In this document: piece after piece, positions 24,348 to 36,998 of the stretch
Numbering within the stretch: position 1 is the stretch's first letter
Layout: each line of letters starts with the position of its first letter
From: Neurospora intermedia
Taxonomy: Eukaryota > Ascomycota > Sordariomycetes > Sordariales > Sordariaceae
Assembly: GCA_037102815.1 (NCBI GenBank)
Contig: BTPP01000004.1
Span: 3,596,001-3,660,000 of the forward strand
Length of the DNA stretch: 64,000 nucleotides
Direction: 5' to 3'
Translations under genes and position numbers: made by a program
The notes under the pieces: generated by a model
What the model saw: only the letters and a program-made list of their open reading frames with translations
Told to the model about the DNA's origin: nothing
Databases searched by the model: none

Positions 24348-25834
24348 GGTGACGAAATGATTATCTAGAGGACACCTCTTTTGTCGATGATACGGGAAAG
24401 TCGAGGAGTTCTAGAAGAACAGGTAGTCGTGCAAAGCGCCGGTAAAGTGTTAGGCACACAAAGAGGGACCGGCGAAATCGTAGCGAGGGTGTTGATGAGG
24501 CTTCGTTGCTGGCGTCGTGGATGTTGCGATGCGAAAGCAGCTGGAAGCTATGACAAAAGTGTACGGGGCGGCGGCGGATTGAAGGCGGTCGGGCACACGC
24601 TACAAGGAAAGATGTCCATAGAAGGTTCAATGACCCACGCGAGCCCAGAAGTGCACTGCTGGCATGAACGATACGGCAGGCGAGGACAGCGCTGGACTGC
24701 CCGGCCCCTGCAACAGTCTTGTGATTGTTGGCCTGGTATATCAGGCATCTACACGTGACCTGTCTTTTTTTCCTCCCGCTTTTTGCCTGGTGCAGTGAGC
24801 GAGCACGGGGGCAGTCAGGGGGGGGGATCAAGACGGCCCGTTCAGGGGCAAAATCCCCGGCACAACCGCCCACAGGCCCGTCACCGCCCAAAAGACAGGA
24901 AGAAAATAAAAGAAAACAGCGGGAGAAAAAGTACACTACCACACATGCATGCCCGCCTGCAGCTGCCAAAGCGACCGTAGCAACCGCATCAAGAAGCCAT
25001 GCAGGTGGCATTGATGCAAGATTCAGGAGAAGGAGGGTTCCAGATGCCACCCGCTCAGTCCGACAAATCTCCCGTCAAGACGCCGTCACTGTTCTCGCCT
25101 GTAATCCCAGATGTTTATCGGAGAAATAGGTTCACTGATTGAAGCAAAGGAACACATTGGCTTATTTTGAAAATTTTACTTCTTTGTTTGAGGTATGTAG
25201 GAGGAGGATCTATAGTTATGTATAGACGAGTTTCCTTCCCAGCCCCAGCACTTGGTTGTGTATGTCCAAACCAAGATATCAGCTCACAATCGCTGATACG
25301 GATGATTACCAATCCGTTGCCATCCGTCTCGTCCCCTTCCCATCCTCCCGTCGTCTCCAGAGGTCTCAAACTCCCAAGACAGGTTCTGCAGGGTATATCT
25401 ACCCCCGGCCATCAAATCCGTATCTCCGCCTCTACAGAGAGTCCGATTGTGTACACGAGCGCTCTCAAAACCGCAGCGTGCCACGTAGAAAGTGGAAAAA
25501 GTAGAGCAAGCGCAGGCAGAAAAAATAGAATATGTACAAAAACGTTAACAAGAAAAGAACAAGAACATACAGAACATGTCCGCCCAGGCACAGCCCAAAG
25601 GAAGCCGACCCGATGCTCGCTTGCAACTTCGAGTATGCAATTATAATGAAACGGGTGGTACAAAAGGTGTAATCAATGAGCCGGGGGATGAAAGTGTAGA
25701 TACCGAATGTCGGACGAGAGAAAGCCGCCGCCGCCAAACGTGGTAAACATAAAAAAAATGCCTCTCCAGTTGCCGTTGTAACCCAGGGTATAATTCGCCA
25801 TGTGAATGCTGATAAACGGCCCCCCGCCGTGAGT
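24348..25834. other. Intergenic: SAR1 upstream region
   Basis: This contains the SAR1 promoter and leader and the 3' UTR of the acidic-protein gene. A 229-codon frame on the minus strand (25050-24361) ends 14 bp before the SAR1 ATG. It has no recognisable domain and odd composition, so I treat it as chance. No RNA gene is seen. Confidence 0.5.
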
Positions 25835-28078
25835 TTAATAAGAAAGAACATAGTTGCCCTGGCCGATCTTGCCAGCCATTATTAGACCAACTTCGCGCAT
25901 GCGCTCGGCACCTTGTCCTGGAGCAGGTCTCTTGGGCTGAGCCTTCTCCTTGCGGGCCCGGGTGCAATACTTTTGATAATACTTTTCTTTGCGCCTCTGG
26001 CGCTTCTCCTCCAAACCCTTGACAATGTCAATGGCACCCCGAACGTGAGTGTCTTGGGTGGTGGTGCCAGCACGGAATCTGCGAGGCTGCTGCTTGTTGA
26101 TGTGAGGGAACATGACAGGTCCCTTGGGCAGTGACTTGGTGAATGTCAGGCCCGGTCTGAATGCGAGTGACTTGAACGCAACGCCATCGGCTCCCATAAC
26201 AGGAGAAGCACGGGGAGACTTTACGGAAAGAACAGGAGGCGGAGGTGATCTCATCCTGCGGGGAGAAGAGCGGTCGAACAGGTTGCGATCATTACGGCCG
26301 CGAGACTTCTTGGGGCAGGGAGAAAGACGCCTTTTGGGCGGAGGCGAGCGACAGCGCCTAGGCGAGTTCTGAGCCTTCTTTGCACGACCAATGCGGCCAC
26401 GCTCCGAGTGTAAATCTTCCAACTGCCACATGTCGTCCTCGCTATCGTCATGTCCGTGAGCGCTTTTGTTGAACAACTCCTCCCCGTCATCCTCAGGCTC
26501 CGAGGTGGGAAAGCTGGGATCGATGTCTTGAGGAATGAAGACGAGCTTGTTCTGCTTGCGGGCAGCCATGCGCTCCAAGTAAGCCGCCTCCAAGGGACGA
26601 TCCTCATCCAAGGTACCGCAAACGAAATCTGTGCTGTCAGGCAAATCAGGGGTAGCGGGGCGGAAGTCGCGAGTCCTAATCGTGTCGCGCCTCTTGAAAG
26701 CACGGCGAGCGACGTTGTTGCCATCTGAGCCAGCAGACGAGTCAGAGGACTCGTCAACGGAACCCCGACGGAAAACGGGAGTAGCACCAGACAATGAAAG
26801 ATCGGCAAGACCACCAGTAGTCCAAAGAACCAGGTCATCGTCATCCTCATCGTCGGACTCGCCGAACCCAATCTCGGAGTCGGTCTTGTAACCGTCAGAC
26901 GCATCATCACCCCAGACAGAGACGGAGTGACTATCGCTGAGATCTTCGTCTTCGTCCTCGTCTTCGTTGTCGTCCTCATCGTCATCCATGCTGTCCTCGT
27001 CTTCGTCCTCGTTATCGTCTTCCTCGTCCTCATCACCGCCCGCCTCCTCCTCATCATCCTCGAGCGCTTCGCCCGATTGCATTGCTTCCTCAAGCTCGGC
27101 CTCTTCCTCGGCTTCCTTTCCGATCTTGCGAATAGCGAGCTCCTTCTTGAGCGTGTCGTCGATGGTAAGCTTAGGCTTAAAAGTCAAATCCTCGCGTATC
27201 CAGTCTTCTTCCTGAGGCTCATCGCTCGCGAACTCGTGGAACCGGGCACGCTCGCTCTGCAAATCTCCGAGCTGGGCAGTAAGATACTTCTTTGAAATAG
27301 TAGCCACAGAGCTTCTGCGAGACAGATTTTTGGGGCTCAATTCAAACAATTCCTTGAGTGGCGAGGTAACCGATGTTAGGAGCGGTGTAGCGGGACGGAT
27401 AGGCTGAGTTGGCGAAGGCTGATCTCTCTGTGGATGGGGAGCACAAGCAAACTTGATGGTCGGTTTCTTGAGCGCTTCCTGAGTCTTTACTTCCTCCTTG
27501 GCTGGCGTGGGCGGGGCGTGCGTCAATGTTTGATCGTTAACTAGGGGCTTGGCCGCGCAAGCGAAAGAGATGCATCGCTTCTTCTCTGGCGCCGGCGTGG
27601 CAGCAGCCAACGGAGCTACCTGGAGTCCTTCATCCAAGACAGTGCTGGGCTTCGTGTCGGTGGCTTTGGACGAGAGTCGGAAGGTGATGCCGGTGCGACG
27701 TGGGCTCGGTGAAGTAGTACGAGGAGGGGTAGTGATTCCGGTATCGCAGGTGTAGTCGGCAGTCGAAGCCAGGCTGAAAGTGCTGGTGATAGAGCGTCTC
27801 CTTCCCAGTCGACGTGGTTGATAATCAGACTCGGCATGGTCAGAGTCGGAGGGGTTATGAAGAGCCTTGGTCAACATGGACTCTTGGTGTGGGCTGCCCC
27901 TGCGGACGGGAGCGCGCTCAAAGTGTGGTGGCATGGGTAGCAATGTCGAATCCGGGGGTTCGTCCGCATCGGTCTCCAAGTCTTCCTCTAATGACGGCTC
28001 CACCATGACGGACTGGGACGTTGTCCACGCAAGGACATGTGATGCCGCGAGTTCGCGCGACATGCGTCGGTGCTCCAT
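25835..28078 (-). CDS. Acidic disordered ascomycete protein (DUF2457-like)
   Basis: Single exon, 747 residues; function unknown. It resembles the fungal DUF2457 group of acidic proteins, judged from memory and not searched. Residues 1-270 are Ser/Pro/Thr-rich and hold three short related segments: TGITFRLSS, KKRCISFACAAKP and KPTIKFACAPHP. Two of these share the core I-x-F-A-C-A next to basic residues. A very acidic block of Asp/Glu (about 325-400) follows, then ordered-looking segments, including NKLVFIPQDIDPSFPTSEPEDD and WQLEDLHSERGRIG. Arg/Pro/Ser-rich repeats and a basic C-terminal helix (GLEEKRQRRKEKYYQKYCTRARKEK) come last. The composition suggests a nuclear protein, perhaps chromatin- or RNA-associated, which is inference only. 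It starts at an ATG in a short leader and is transcribed away from the 8-kb gap at 28.1-36.1 kb. Confidence 0.8.
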   Translation of the reverse strand: MEHRRMSRELAASHVLAWTTSQSVMVEPSLEEDLETDADEPPDSTLLPMPPHFERAPVRRGSPHQESMLTKALHNPSDSDHAESDYQPRRLGRRRSITSTFSLASTADYTCDTGITTPPRTTSPSPRRTGITFRLSSKATDTKPSTVLDEGLQVAPLAAATPAPEKKRCISFACAAKPLVNDQTLTHAPPTPAKEEVKTQEALKKPTIKFACAPHPQRDQPSPTQPIRPATPLLTSVTSPLKELFELSPKNLSRRSSVATISKKYLTAQLGDLQSERARFHEFASDEPQEEDWIREDLTFKPKLTIDDTLKKELAIRKIGKEAEEEAELEEAMQSGEALEDDEEEAGGDEDEEDDNEDEDEDSMDDDEDDNEDEDEDEDLSDSHSVSVWGDDASDGYKTDSEIGFGESDDEDDDDLVLWTTGGLADLSLSGATPVFRRGSVDESSDSSAGSDGNNVARRAFKRRDTIRTRDFRPATPDLPDSTDFVCGTLDEDRPLEAAYLERMAARKQNKLVFIPQDIDPSFPTSEPEDDGEELFNKSAHGHDDSEDDMWQLEDLHSERGRIGRAKKAQNSPRRCRSPPPKRRLSPCPKKSRGRNDRNLFDRSSPRRMRSPPPPVLSVKSPRASPVMGADGVAFKSLAFRPGLTFTKSLPKGPVMFPHINKQQPRRFRAGTTTQDTHVRGAIDIVKGLEEKRQRRKEKYYQKYCTRARKEKAQPKRPAPGQGAERMREVGLIMAGKIGQGNYVLSY

Positions 28079-31000
28079 TTTGGTAGGCGGGTACTAGTAC
28101 TGGTGCTGGTACTGGTACAAAGTATTTGATAGGCGGGTTGAGTAGGTTCAAAGGTGTTTGCAAGTGTTGACGGTAAGGTGTGGTGGTTATCGTGCTGGAG
28201 AGCGTTGCGAAGGGGAATGGCCAATCGTCAATGGATGGGTCTTCTCGACTTCGCGGGGTGTAAGTGAGGTCGGGAAGATGGTCGTCAGTAGACAGATAGT
28301 TGAGGACTTGCGGTCAAGTCTTCCTAAAGCTCCGCGTAAGCAACGGATTAGGTTGGGCCCCTAAGGACCGGTTGGCTATGACTGCAAAGGCATGATGAAC
28401 GATCTATGGAAGGATGCAGGTTGAAAGATTGGTGTGTGTTGGGTGGTTGTGTGGTTGTATCAAGGCAAGGCCCCTGATTATCAACGTGCTGCGTTGCGGC
28501 CGGCAATGAGACGGAGCCAACGCAAGAGCAAGTCCACTATGTAGGTATGTAGCTTGGCTACTTTTGGGAGGGGGTGAGTGGTAGGCTGCGTCTGAGTTGT
28601 CGTGGATGACGTCTAAGTTGCCCAAGAGGTAGCCGCCGGAACCGTGGCGAAGAATGGGGAAACAAGAATAAGGTAACGCCTTCTAGAAGAGTTGCCAGGT
28701 TCTTGTTAGTGACGGGACTGGATGGAAGGAAAGGGTCCTCGGCAGATGTCGGGGAGGGAAGGCAAGGCGTGAAAGAAAGAAAAAGAAACAGAGAAAGCGC
28801 AAAGGCGATCAGCTGGCCGGTGGGCGGGAAAAGGCAAAAATATCAGGATGCGAGGACCAGCAAACAGAAGGCACCGAAACGGAGGGATCGTGGAAATATC
28901 GAATAAATGCAAGAGCCTGTCACGGTCCAGCAGGTGCCTGCTACAGTATGGAGTGCGGATGGGGGTGCGACTTCCACTTGCGATTTTGGGGGTGGGGGAG
29001 GGGGGGTGCACCACCGTGCACGGATGCCACTGGGTGGTTACGATGGATAGGGTACCACACCAAGAGCGGGCTTGCTCCAAATGAATGGAGCCTTCCCGGC
29101 TCTTTTGCAAGTGTGCAGGTCTCCACAGGTACGTACCGTAAACTCATGTACACTAGTACTACCGTACCTTCCCTGCCTCCGATAATAGGTCAACCGCCTG
29201 TTGCGAAATGGATGTCGTTGGGATGTGGATGCGCGCACACGCAACTGGCGCGATGCTGCTGCTGGTGGTGGAATCCACGGCAGAGGGCCAACAAGGACAG
29301 AGCAACTAGAACAAGGGCACCACGGGCAGGGCAAGGGTGACCAGCTCCGAAAAGGAACGGGGAAGGCGGGCGAACGAACGATCGGGAAAGGCAGGCGTGG
29401 TAGGGGATCAAAGCGACAGAAATTAAAGGTGCGTACCTCTTCAGAGGGATGATGTCCACGAAAGAGGCCTGCGCTGCGTAGGTAGGTAACTACACACCTC
29501 AGCATCAGCACACCAGTACATAGGTATGTAGGTAGGTACCTCTAAGGACCCCAGGGTTCTGCAACCGAAAGAGACTCTGCGAGAGGGAAGCCGGAAAGGG
29601 TAGGGCCAGGGAGAGGAGGAGAACCAACCACGCTAGAGGTAACTCAATTTCTGGTAGTCCGTGAGATGGCAGTGGGGCGCCGCGGCGTGCAGTGGCTGCC
29701 AATTGATGCTGAGCGATTGCTCGCCGAGTTGCTCACGAATTTGCACTGCAAAAGGGCAATGCAGTGGACGTCGAGTGGGTCTTGGATCGCATGGGGATTG
29801 AGGCGCACACAGAAAGCCCACAGCCTTTTTTTGCTGCTAGTGCTGAGCGTACCCAGACCCGAGCTAACGAAATACGGGCCAAGCACGAAAAGAAAAATTG
29901 AATGTTGGACTAAACAGGGGCAGGCCGCCGACTAGGGATGCGCAATGGCGAGAAAGAAAATGGGGTCCCCAAACTCAGACCTTTCTCCTTCCGTTCTTGG
30001 TCCGGGTACCGAGTCCCAAGACTCGAGATCCCCAGTGGTAGGATTGGAGCAGAGCAAGATCGAAAACAAAATGAAAAAAAAAAAAAAAAGTTTTCGTTGC
30101 GAGTGTCCGAGTTTGAGTGTGTGCGACCCTCCAGCTCCCTTCAAAGCAGGGGAACAACACGGGCCCGAGCAAGATTGATCTGAATTTTTGCCGTGGTTCT
30201 GCGTGGGTGTGTCGCCGGTTCGGTAGCTTACACGGAGGTTCTCTGAAGGCCCTGGCCGTGGTTCCCTCGAGTTGAATGCGCACAGAAGAGAGATGAAAGA
30301 CGAGAGAGAGCCTCATGTGTTCGGGCTCTTTGAGGTTCCTTATACGCCTCCAAGCTGCAACTACACCAATGATTGTCCAAACTGGGTATCAAGGGCATCA
30401 ACACGACGCTTTTTTTTTTATGTATCTTTCTCAACACTTCTGTGGCCAAAAGGGCTCTTTCTCCGCAGTAAACGGTGTGAATCATGAGTACCGCCGCACC
30501 GCGCGGTCGAGATCGGCTACAGTACCTCTTCGCTTGCCGGTGTTTGTGTGTTTTCAACCGGGCAAAAGGCGGGAGGCGCAAGCTTGTGATGGCCTTGTTG
30601 GGTGTTCGTGTGCCTGGTATGGCAACGCATACATGAGGCAGCTATAAGAAACCGGCCAATATCTGTCAACTACACGCACACCTACCGACCACCACACGTG
30701 TAGTAGAGACTCGCCCCTACCTATCATCCCAGATTCTGACATTTTGCTTCTGTCGCTCAGTGTCGCTCATGTGCTCTGATCCAGTCAGCTGGGGCTAAGT
30801 CCACACCATCTTCTCGTCCACACGTTGCAACGGACCAGCGCATGATGGCAGTCAGTCAAAGCTGACCATCACACAAAGAAACATGTAAAACACAAAGGGT
30901 GAGAATGACCATCCATAGCAAAAGAAGGTAGGGGTCGTTACACCAAAGGGCAGCCCGGCGAACGCGGCGGCGGGAAGGCGGCGGCGGCGGACACTCGCAC

Positions 31001-31566
31001 ACACGCGCAGACACGGGTGTAACGGCTTTGTCTTGGGTGTCTTGGACTCTTGGCACCTTTGCAAAGCTTTCGTTGCCAAACTGAAGCTTCTTTGCCAAGC
31101 CTCCCACGTTTTGTGCTTGGCTTTGTCTTCTTGCTGTCACTGCCGTTTGAACTCGCTTTCATCAGGACAGCAGGTGTACCGGAGGGGGGGTCTTCTTTGT
31201 CTCTATCTCTGTGATATCCACTGCAGAAGAGGTCGGGAACGAAAGATCAGCTCTCTTGGCCATGATCCAGCGCGCAATTGTTGATGGGACATGGCCCGCT
31301 GCGTGGGAGACGCTTTGTTGGCAGATTCTGATCTCGTTGATTGAACCTTTTTTCCCATTGGTTCCAGTGGATGAATGGAGCTGAAACGGAGCCTGCTGGA
31401 ACTTCGGATTGGAGCACTTGTCTTTCTGGAGTTAGTTTCTCAAAGAGAGTGGGACTCACCTTGGTACGTATCGCCGGGATACCGTTCACGGGCCAAAGAC
31501 CCAGGAGAAGGCCGAAAGAAGTTCAGAATGTCAGGGTATCCAGGGGCGCAGGGGGCCAAGGAGCAA

Positions 31567-31579
31567 GGGGGGGGGGGGG
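31567..31579. repeat. Homopolymer run of 13 G
   Basis: An uninterrupted G run in intergenic DNA. Its length is probably unstable and prone to sequencing error. Confidence 0.8.
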
Positions 31580-32407
31580 TCTCCGACTTAACCGGAGGAG
31601 GTCGGATCGGGTCCCTCTTCTCTGAACCGGCTGGGCTCCATCATGGAGCCGCTCCGTCCTTGTGGCACCTGTAACTGGGACACACACTCACAATGGCACT
31701 TCCACCATTGTGTGATAACAGCCAAAGATCAGCTGTGATTCCATGAGCCAAGCATGGCCAAGAGAACCACGACTCGGGACATTTGTTCCACCTATTGAGA
31801 AGACGGTAAAGAAGGCAACGACCGTAGTCTGAGTTTCGCTGTTCAGGAGCCCTGTTCAGATGGTGGACAACGGAGGACTTCAACAAATAGAACGGAGGCT
31901 GGTAGGGGATGCTGTCCGGTGTCGAGCTCAACAACGGCGGGTAAACTCTGAACCCTTCAGTTTGAGAACGAAATGCGGCAGACAGGAATGCATCCAATCA
32001 TGTCCACGCCAATGTCTGACCTCCCTCTGGGCACCGCAACTGCAGCAAGCAGGCAATGGTACAGTACTGTGGGCGAGTAGAAGACAGGCTATCCACAGCT
32101 ACCGTAGCACTGCCAACCATCCCAAGTTTCTTGCGAGAGAGTTTGTGCACGCCCCTATACCGGGCTTGGGAACTAGTGATCGACTTCGTCATTCTTCGAC
32201 GATTCAAGTTTCTTGTGTCCTGGATTGTGCGCGTGGTTATAAATCATCTCCTGACAGCACTTCATGCTATACTGATGCGCGGCTGTTGGGCATCCGGACA
32301 TAAGCTCGATCTCTACACCCGCGTTATGCGCGGCGTCAGCTTTGGATTGTAGTGACGAAATGTCAGTCCTTCGCCATCAGCAGGTTTTGCACAGTTGAAT
32401 CTAAGGA

Positions 32408-32430
32408 CCCCCCCCCCCCCCCCCCCCCCC
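32408..32430. repeat. Homopolymer run of 23 C
   Basis: An uninterrupted C run in intergenic DNA, unusually long for a fungal genome. It may form quadruplex or i-motif structure, or mark an assembly-sensitive site. Confidence 0.85.
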
Positions 32431-35400
32431 TTTACGTTTGTTTTTGTAATACTGTAGGGACCTCGGCACGAGCAGGAGACTACACTACATACTGTTGTGC
32501 ATAGTGTACATAGTAGTGCAGTAAAATCTCTCTACAGGGACTCCCTTCACTCGCCAGCTTCGCCGTAGACCTTGCAGCGAGGTGTTCGATTTTTTTTTTC
32601 CGCATCTCCATCCTTTTTTTTGAAGGGGGGTGGGGGGGCAAAATGCTTCGGAAGCTTGATGCTGGTAGCTGGAAGGTACTAGTGTATACCCCAAGAACAT
32701 TTCGTGTGAGGCAAGTGAGGTAAGGATGAGTGTCAAATGATTCGCGTTTTAGGGTCCCACCTACCGTACGCCAAATAAACAGAAAAAAAAGAAGAAAAAA
32801 GTGACAGGCCAACTCACTACCGATACCTCGTTTCCGGGTGTCGTACACGTACATAGTAGGCGGGTTGCCGACAAGACAGTCACCTGCAGAAGGCTTGCAG
32901 CTCATCCTTTGCCTGATATAGATGGAATGGGTAGGGCTTCGTGAACCACAAGCTCAGAATTCAGATATGTCGGTGTCTGTCATCCCAACCCGGAAAGAAT
33001 TCCCCTATGCGGCTGTCCGTCGAAAGCAGAAGGGGGGGTTGAGGGTATGGCTGACATGCAACATCATGAACATTCCGCATCTTCAGCTTTAGCCTCACTA
33101 GCGAGCCCATCGTTGGTGGCTTTTCCTACATTCTGCCTATAAGCACCAATCTTAGCTCATCTCATGCATCGACAGATCAGAGTACACTCCATGTAAGCTC
33201 AAACTCTTGTGGACCCCTATACATAGTGTACCAGAGACAAGATAGGCAACCGCGGCCGTAGTGTGCGATGAGGAGCGTTGGGAGGATCACGGAAGAGGAT
33301 ACCAACGGACAAAAGGGAATTGATGCTCGTTCTGATGTCCACTTTGGTCGTGGAACTTGTCATCATCAGATTCGGGTTCAAGGACCGTAGCGGCGTCTTT
33401 GAGAAAGTTGTAGCCCACTGCTCTTTTGGTCCGCTTCCCTCTCGCTTGTCCACGCCACGGCTCCTCTGGCTGGGAGGAGCTCTGGATGTGGAGGCTGACC
33501 CCGTCACACATTGACGTTTGTTTAATGAACGTAACACTTGACTTTGGGGGTGGACACTGGCGATGTGACTCTCCGCCCCACTACGTGCTGCGCGTATACC
33601 AAGAACGACTAAGCCGCCGGCCGCTGCTCAACGCTAGTCTGCGTGGGACTGACTCTGACTGTGACAGCCACATCCCGAAGGTGTTGTTGCTGTTGTGGTT
33701 TATATTCGTCCAATTGCTTGTGCTGAAGCGAAAGGATGGATGCGTCGGTGCACAACGCAAACCATTGCGGGCACCAGTCATCCCGAAGCTCAACGCGGCC
33801 AATCAGTCAGCACTGCGAATAAAGTTAGGAATGGTGTCAGTTGTTGTGCTCTGATGGAAAAGGCACCCCACGCTCGCTTGACGGGAGAATGAAACGAGAC
33901 ACCCGGTATGGAACCTGACCCCGCATTCTGAATACATCGCATGGCCGGAGATTTTGGATGAAGACAGGTTTGGAAATTCGAAGGGAGATCAGACGGCCCG
34001 ATCAGACAGGACCAGACGATCAGGTTGCGCGATAAGTGTTCCTCAGCCTCTTCCGAACCCGCCATGTTGAGGGCCAGGCTAAGCTGCCAATCCTGTTTCG
34101 CCGACCACCGCTGATCAGATGGCTTACGTTTGTTTGATGAGCAAGCAGCGAATTTCCAGAAGTGTGCCACGCGCTCGGCAGGCGCTTTGAAGGGTGGCCA
34201 AATCTAACTCCTTCGATAAGAGCGCGTTCCGACATTTTAGGGCGGTGAAGCAAAAAACTGGATCTTGTGTTACCGCACCGGTTGGACGGCGTTGGATGTC
34301 AGAGAAACGACGACTGCTCCCGTCCAACGAAGTGTGAGAGCGTCAGTACTATCTCGAAAAGAGCCAGAGACCCCCAGTATCAGAAGGAGACATTCCGAAG
34401 AAACCTATCCATTTCACTTCGGTCCGTAATCACCTTGAACCCACATTTCCAGTTGTCTTTTGTGACCTCATGTTGCTTCGTTACTCGGAGGCAACCGAAT
34501 CAGGTGTCGATCCTAGGGTAGCGAATTTCACTTGAGGCGCGAGAAGCAAGCGCTTCTTGGCAGAGCTGTTTCAGTCAGCAACTTGAAAGGCCCATTTGTT
34601 GAACTACACCATACGCTGCCCATCTGGTGACGCCTCGCTGTCGGGTCCATTCAAAAGATTTTGATATTGCGCCCGCGAGACAAACCGGCCCTTTTGCGCG
34701 CTTGGCTGTGATGGTCTTTCTCGCAAGGCGATAAAGTTGGCAGAAGCAGCTTTTTGGCGATGAAGTGGTTGGCAAAGGCATGGGAGGATACGTTAAGCGT
34801 GCGGCTCGCATGGTCTGACTTGTGCATAACACTCGCATTCATCCATGCCAAAAGCAGGAAAGGTCGGTCTTGTCGGGGGAAGATCGACCTTGGAGTGTTG
34901 CGTATTCCGGGTCGGATTTGGTGATTCCTGGTCATTTTGACTGTCTGTGGTTGGACCCGACCCCTCCTCATTAGCCCTATGGACCCTTGGTGCAATATGT
35001 ACATGGCTGCATGAGAATCTCGGTCGTTGTCCGATGGCATGCGATTGCAATGGCGTGGATGGATACCAATGAGGGATTAAGAGATAGGCCACGGGGTCCA
35101 ATGCGCGCTCATCATGGGAATCAGCGCTGTGGTTTGCGACATGATGGTCTTTGTTTCGGTCCATTCAACATGGGAGCATGGGCAAGCTGGAGGTGTTCGG
35201 TGACAGGCGTCATGAAGCCATCAGGAATCGGAGACCGGGCAGCCAAAGCATCATGGGCCCAAGGTTTCAAGCGCTGACACACCTGGGACGCCTAAACGGA
35301 TAATCAGCCCAAAGCTTGAGTGAAGTTTAACTTGCCGGTGTTGACGTGCTGAGGTCTTTTTCAGGTCGCACCGCATACAATATGCGCTTGAGGTTATTTC

Positions 35401-36136
35401 ATGATCTGCGAATCCTGGATGGAAATCTAGAACAATGTGAAGATGCAAAGACGACTGGCTGTGAAAGTGAGAAACGACATGGCAGTTTTGAGATGTGCCG
35501 TCTCGGCGATGCCCCTGGTGTTGGGTGAATTTTCATGATGTTATTGACCAGGTGAGCCAAAGGGAAAAAAGGCCAGCCGATACAACTGAAGTTCGCGAAA
35601 CGGAGCCATTGGGAGCTTGGTTGGGGACGGGAGCTTCACTGCAGTTTGATCGAATGAGTGGCTCGTGCTCCGCTGCTGTCAAACGTGGCATGGGGCGTAG
35701 GTATGTCGAACAACGTGGATTTGCTTGGACGAAAGCTTCGATAGAACGATAAAGGTAAGCTGCATAATCTCTTGGCGCGTGAAATGTGAAGTCGGTGTGT
35801 CATCTCCTTTTTGTTGCATCATCGAAAAAACGGGAGTTTCCGCAGAGCCAAGAACCATCCCGACCGTGCCCGACGTCAAGGTTCCTTTTGCCAAGCTTTT
35901 GCCTGGTGCTTCGCTGGAAGACAAGCTCCCTCCAGTGCTCGAGGTGCTGAGGTGCTGAAGCTCTCAGAAGACGGGCCCCGCACAAACATTATTCCTTGTC
36001 CCCGGATCCCGGCTAAGCGAATTTGAGGTCGGTACTCCATACTAGCATTGGGCCATTGGCAAAACTGCTTGACGATACGGAACGACCGATCGCGACAACG
36101 ACGACGGCCTGCCCTCAATTGAGACCGCATATCACC

Positions 36137-36998
36137 ATGAACTCCCTCCGTATTGCTCGTGCCGCCCTCCGGGTGCGCCCCACTGCCGTCCGCGCTCCTC
36201 TCCAGCGCAGAGGGTATGCTGAGGCCGTCGCCGACAAGGCATGTTGATGTTCAGAGTCCCAAGCTTCCGTATCGTTATCATAGCTCTAACTGTTGTCGCA
36301 TGTCATGTAGATCAAGCTCAGCCTTTCCCTCCCTCACCAGGTACGACTGCGACCCGGTCCGATCGATGCTCGACTACGCCCATCCGATGCCACCTTGACA
36401 TGTGCCCGCGTATGCCATCATGGTCCAGCACCATGGCTGACGAGTTATTGCCGCATATAGGCCATCTACAAGTCCCAGGATGTCGTCCAGGTCAACATCC
36501 CCGCCGTCTCCGGTGAGATGGGTGTCCTTGCCAACCACGTTCCCTCCATCGAGCAGCTGAAGCCCGGCCTTGTCGAGGTCATTGAGGAGAGCGGCAGCAA
36601 CAAGCAGTACTTCCGTACGTCATCGTCCTCCACAACCGCAACCGCAGCGGCAGCGGCAGCAGCAACCACAAATGTCGCCATATCAAAGTACCCTTTGGGC
36701 TTACACGAGATGTTCTAGTTTCCGGTGGTTTTGCCGTTGTCCAGCCCGGCTCCAAGCTCAGCATCAACGCCGTTGAGGGTTACGCCCTTGAGGACTTCAG
36801 CGCCGAGGCCGTCCGCGCCCAGATCGCCGAGGCCCAGAAGATTGTCAGCGGTGGTGGTAGCCAGCAAGACATTGCTGAGGCCCAGGTTGAGCTCGAGGTA
36901 AGTTGGAGAGGCGGGTAGTTGGGCGCGATTCCAGCGTATCTGTGGTTACTAACGATATGACGTAGGTCCTCGAGTCCCTCCAGGCTGTTCTCAAATAG
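36137..36998 (+). CDS. ATP16: Mitochondrial F1 ATP synthase subunit delta
   Basis: Central-stalk subunit of F1Fo ATP synthase (the homologue of bacterial epsilon), on the matrix side of the inner membrane. Five exons: 36137-36238, 36311-36340 (only 30 nt), 36461-36614, 36719-36897 and 36966-36998, giving 165 residues. Residues 1 to about 27 are Arg-rich without acids, a mitochondrial presequence ending near RRGYA. A beta-sandwich follows (SLPHQAIYKSQDVVQVNIPA, SGEMGVLANHVPSIEQLKPG, SGGFAVVQPGS) and then a helical C-terminus (AQIAEAQKIVSGG). From memory the product is almost identical to the N. crassa subunit. Intron 1 begins GC rather than GT (AAG/GCATGT), a GC-AG intron; splicing there is required to join ADK to IKLSLS. 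The remaining introns are GT-AG. Confidence 0.96.

Larger units (their letters stand above)
28079..36136. other. 8-kb gap with no recognisable gene
   Basis: The stretch is bounded by two outward-reading genes, so it contains both promoters. Base composition is close to balanced, so it is not a RIP-mutated transposon relic. Reading frames up to about 150 codons occur on both strands but none shows a domain, a conserved motif or coding-type wobble bias. Homopolymer runs occur (A at about 30071, G13 at 31567, C23 at 32408), and TAGGTA-type motifs at 28543, 29479 and 29521-29540. It may hold long 5' leaders or non-coding RNA, which sequence alone cannot show. Confidence 0.5.

Noticed and set aside
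24361-25050. 229-codon minus-strand frame next to SAR1
   Set aside because: No domain; Cys/Ser/Leu-rich composition. It covers the SAR1 promoter and leader and ends 14 bp before the SAR1 start, so it is most likely chance.
33426-33854. 142-codon frame in the 8-kb gap
   Set aside because: No recognisable domain, no homologous feel, overlaps equally long frames on the other strand, and lacks coding-type wobble bias.
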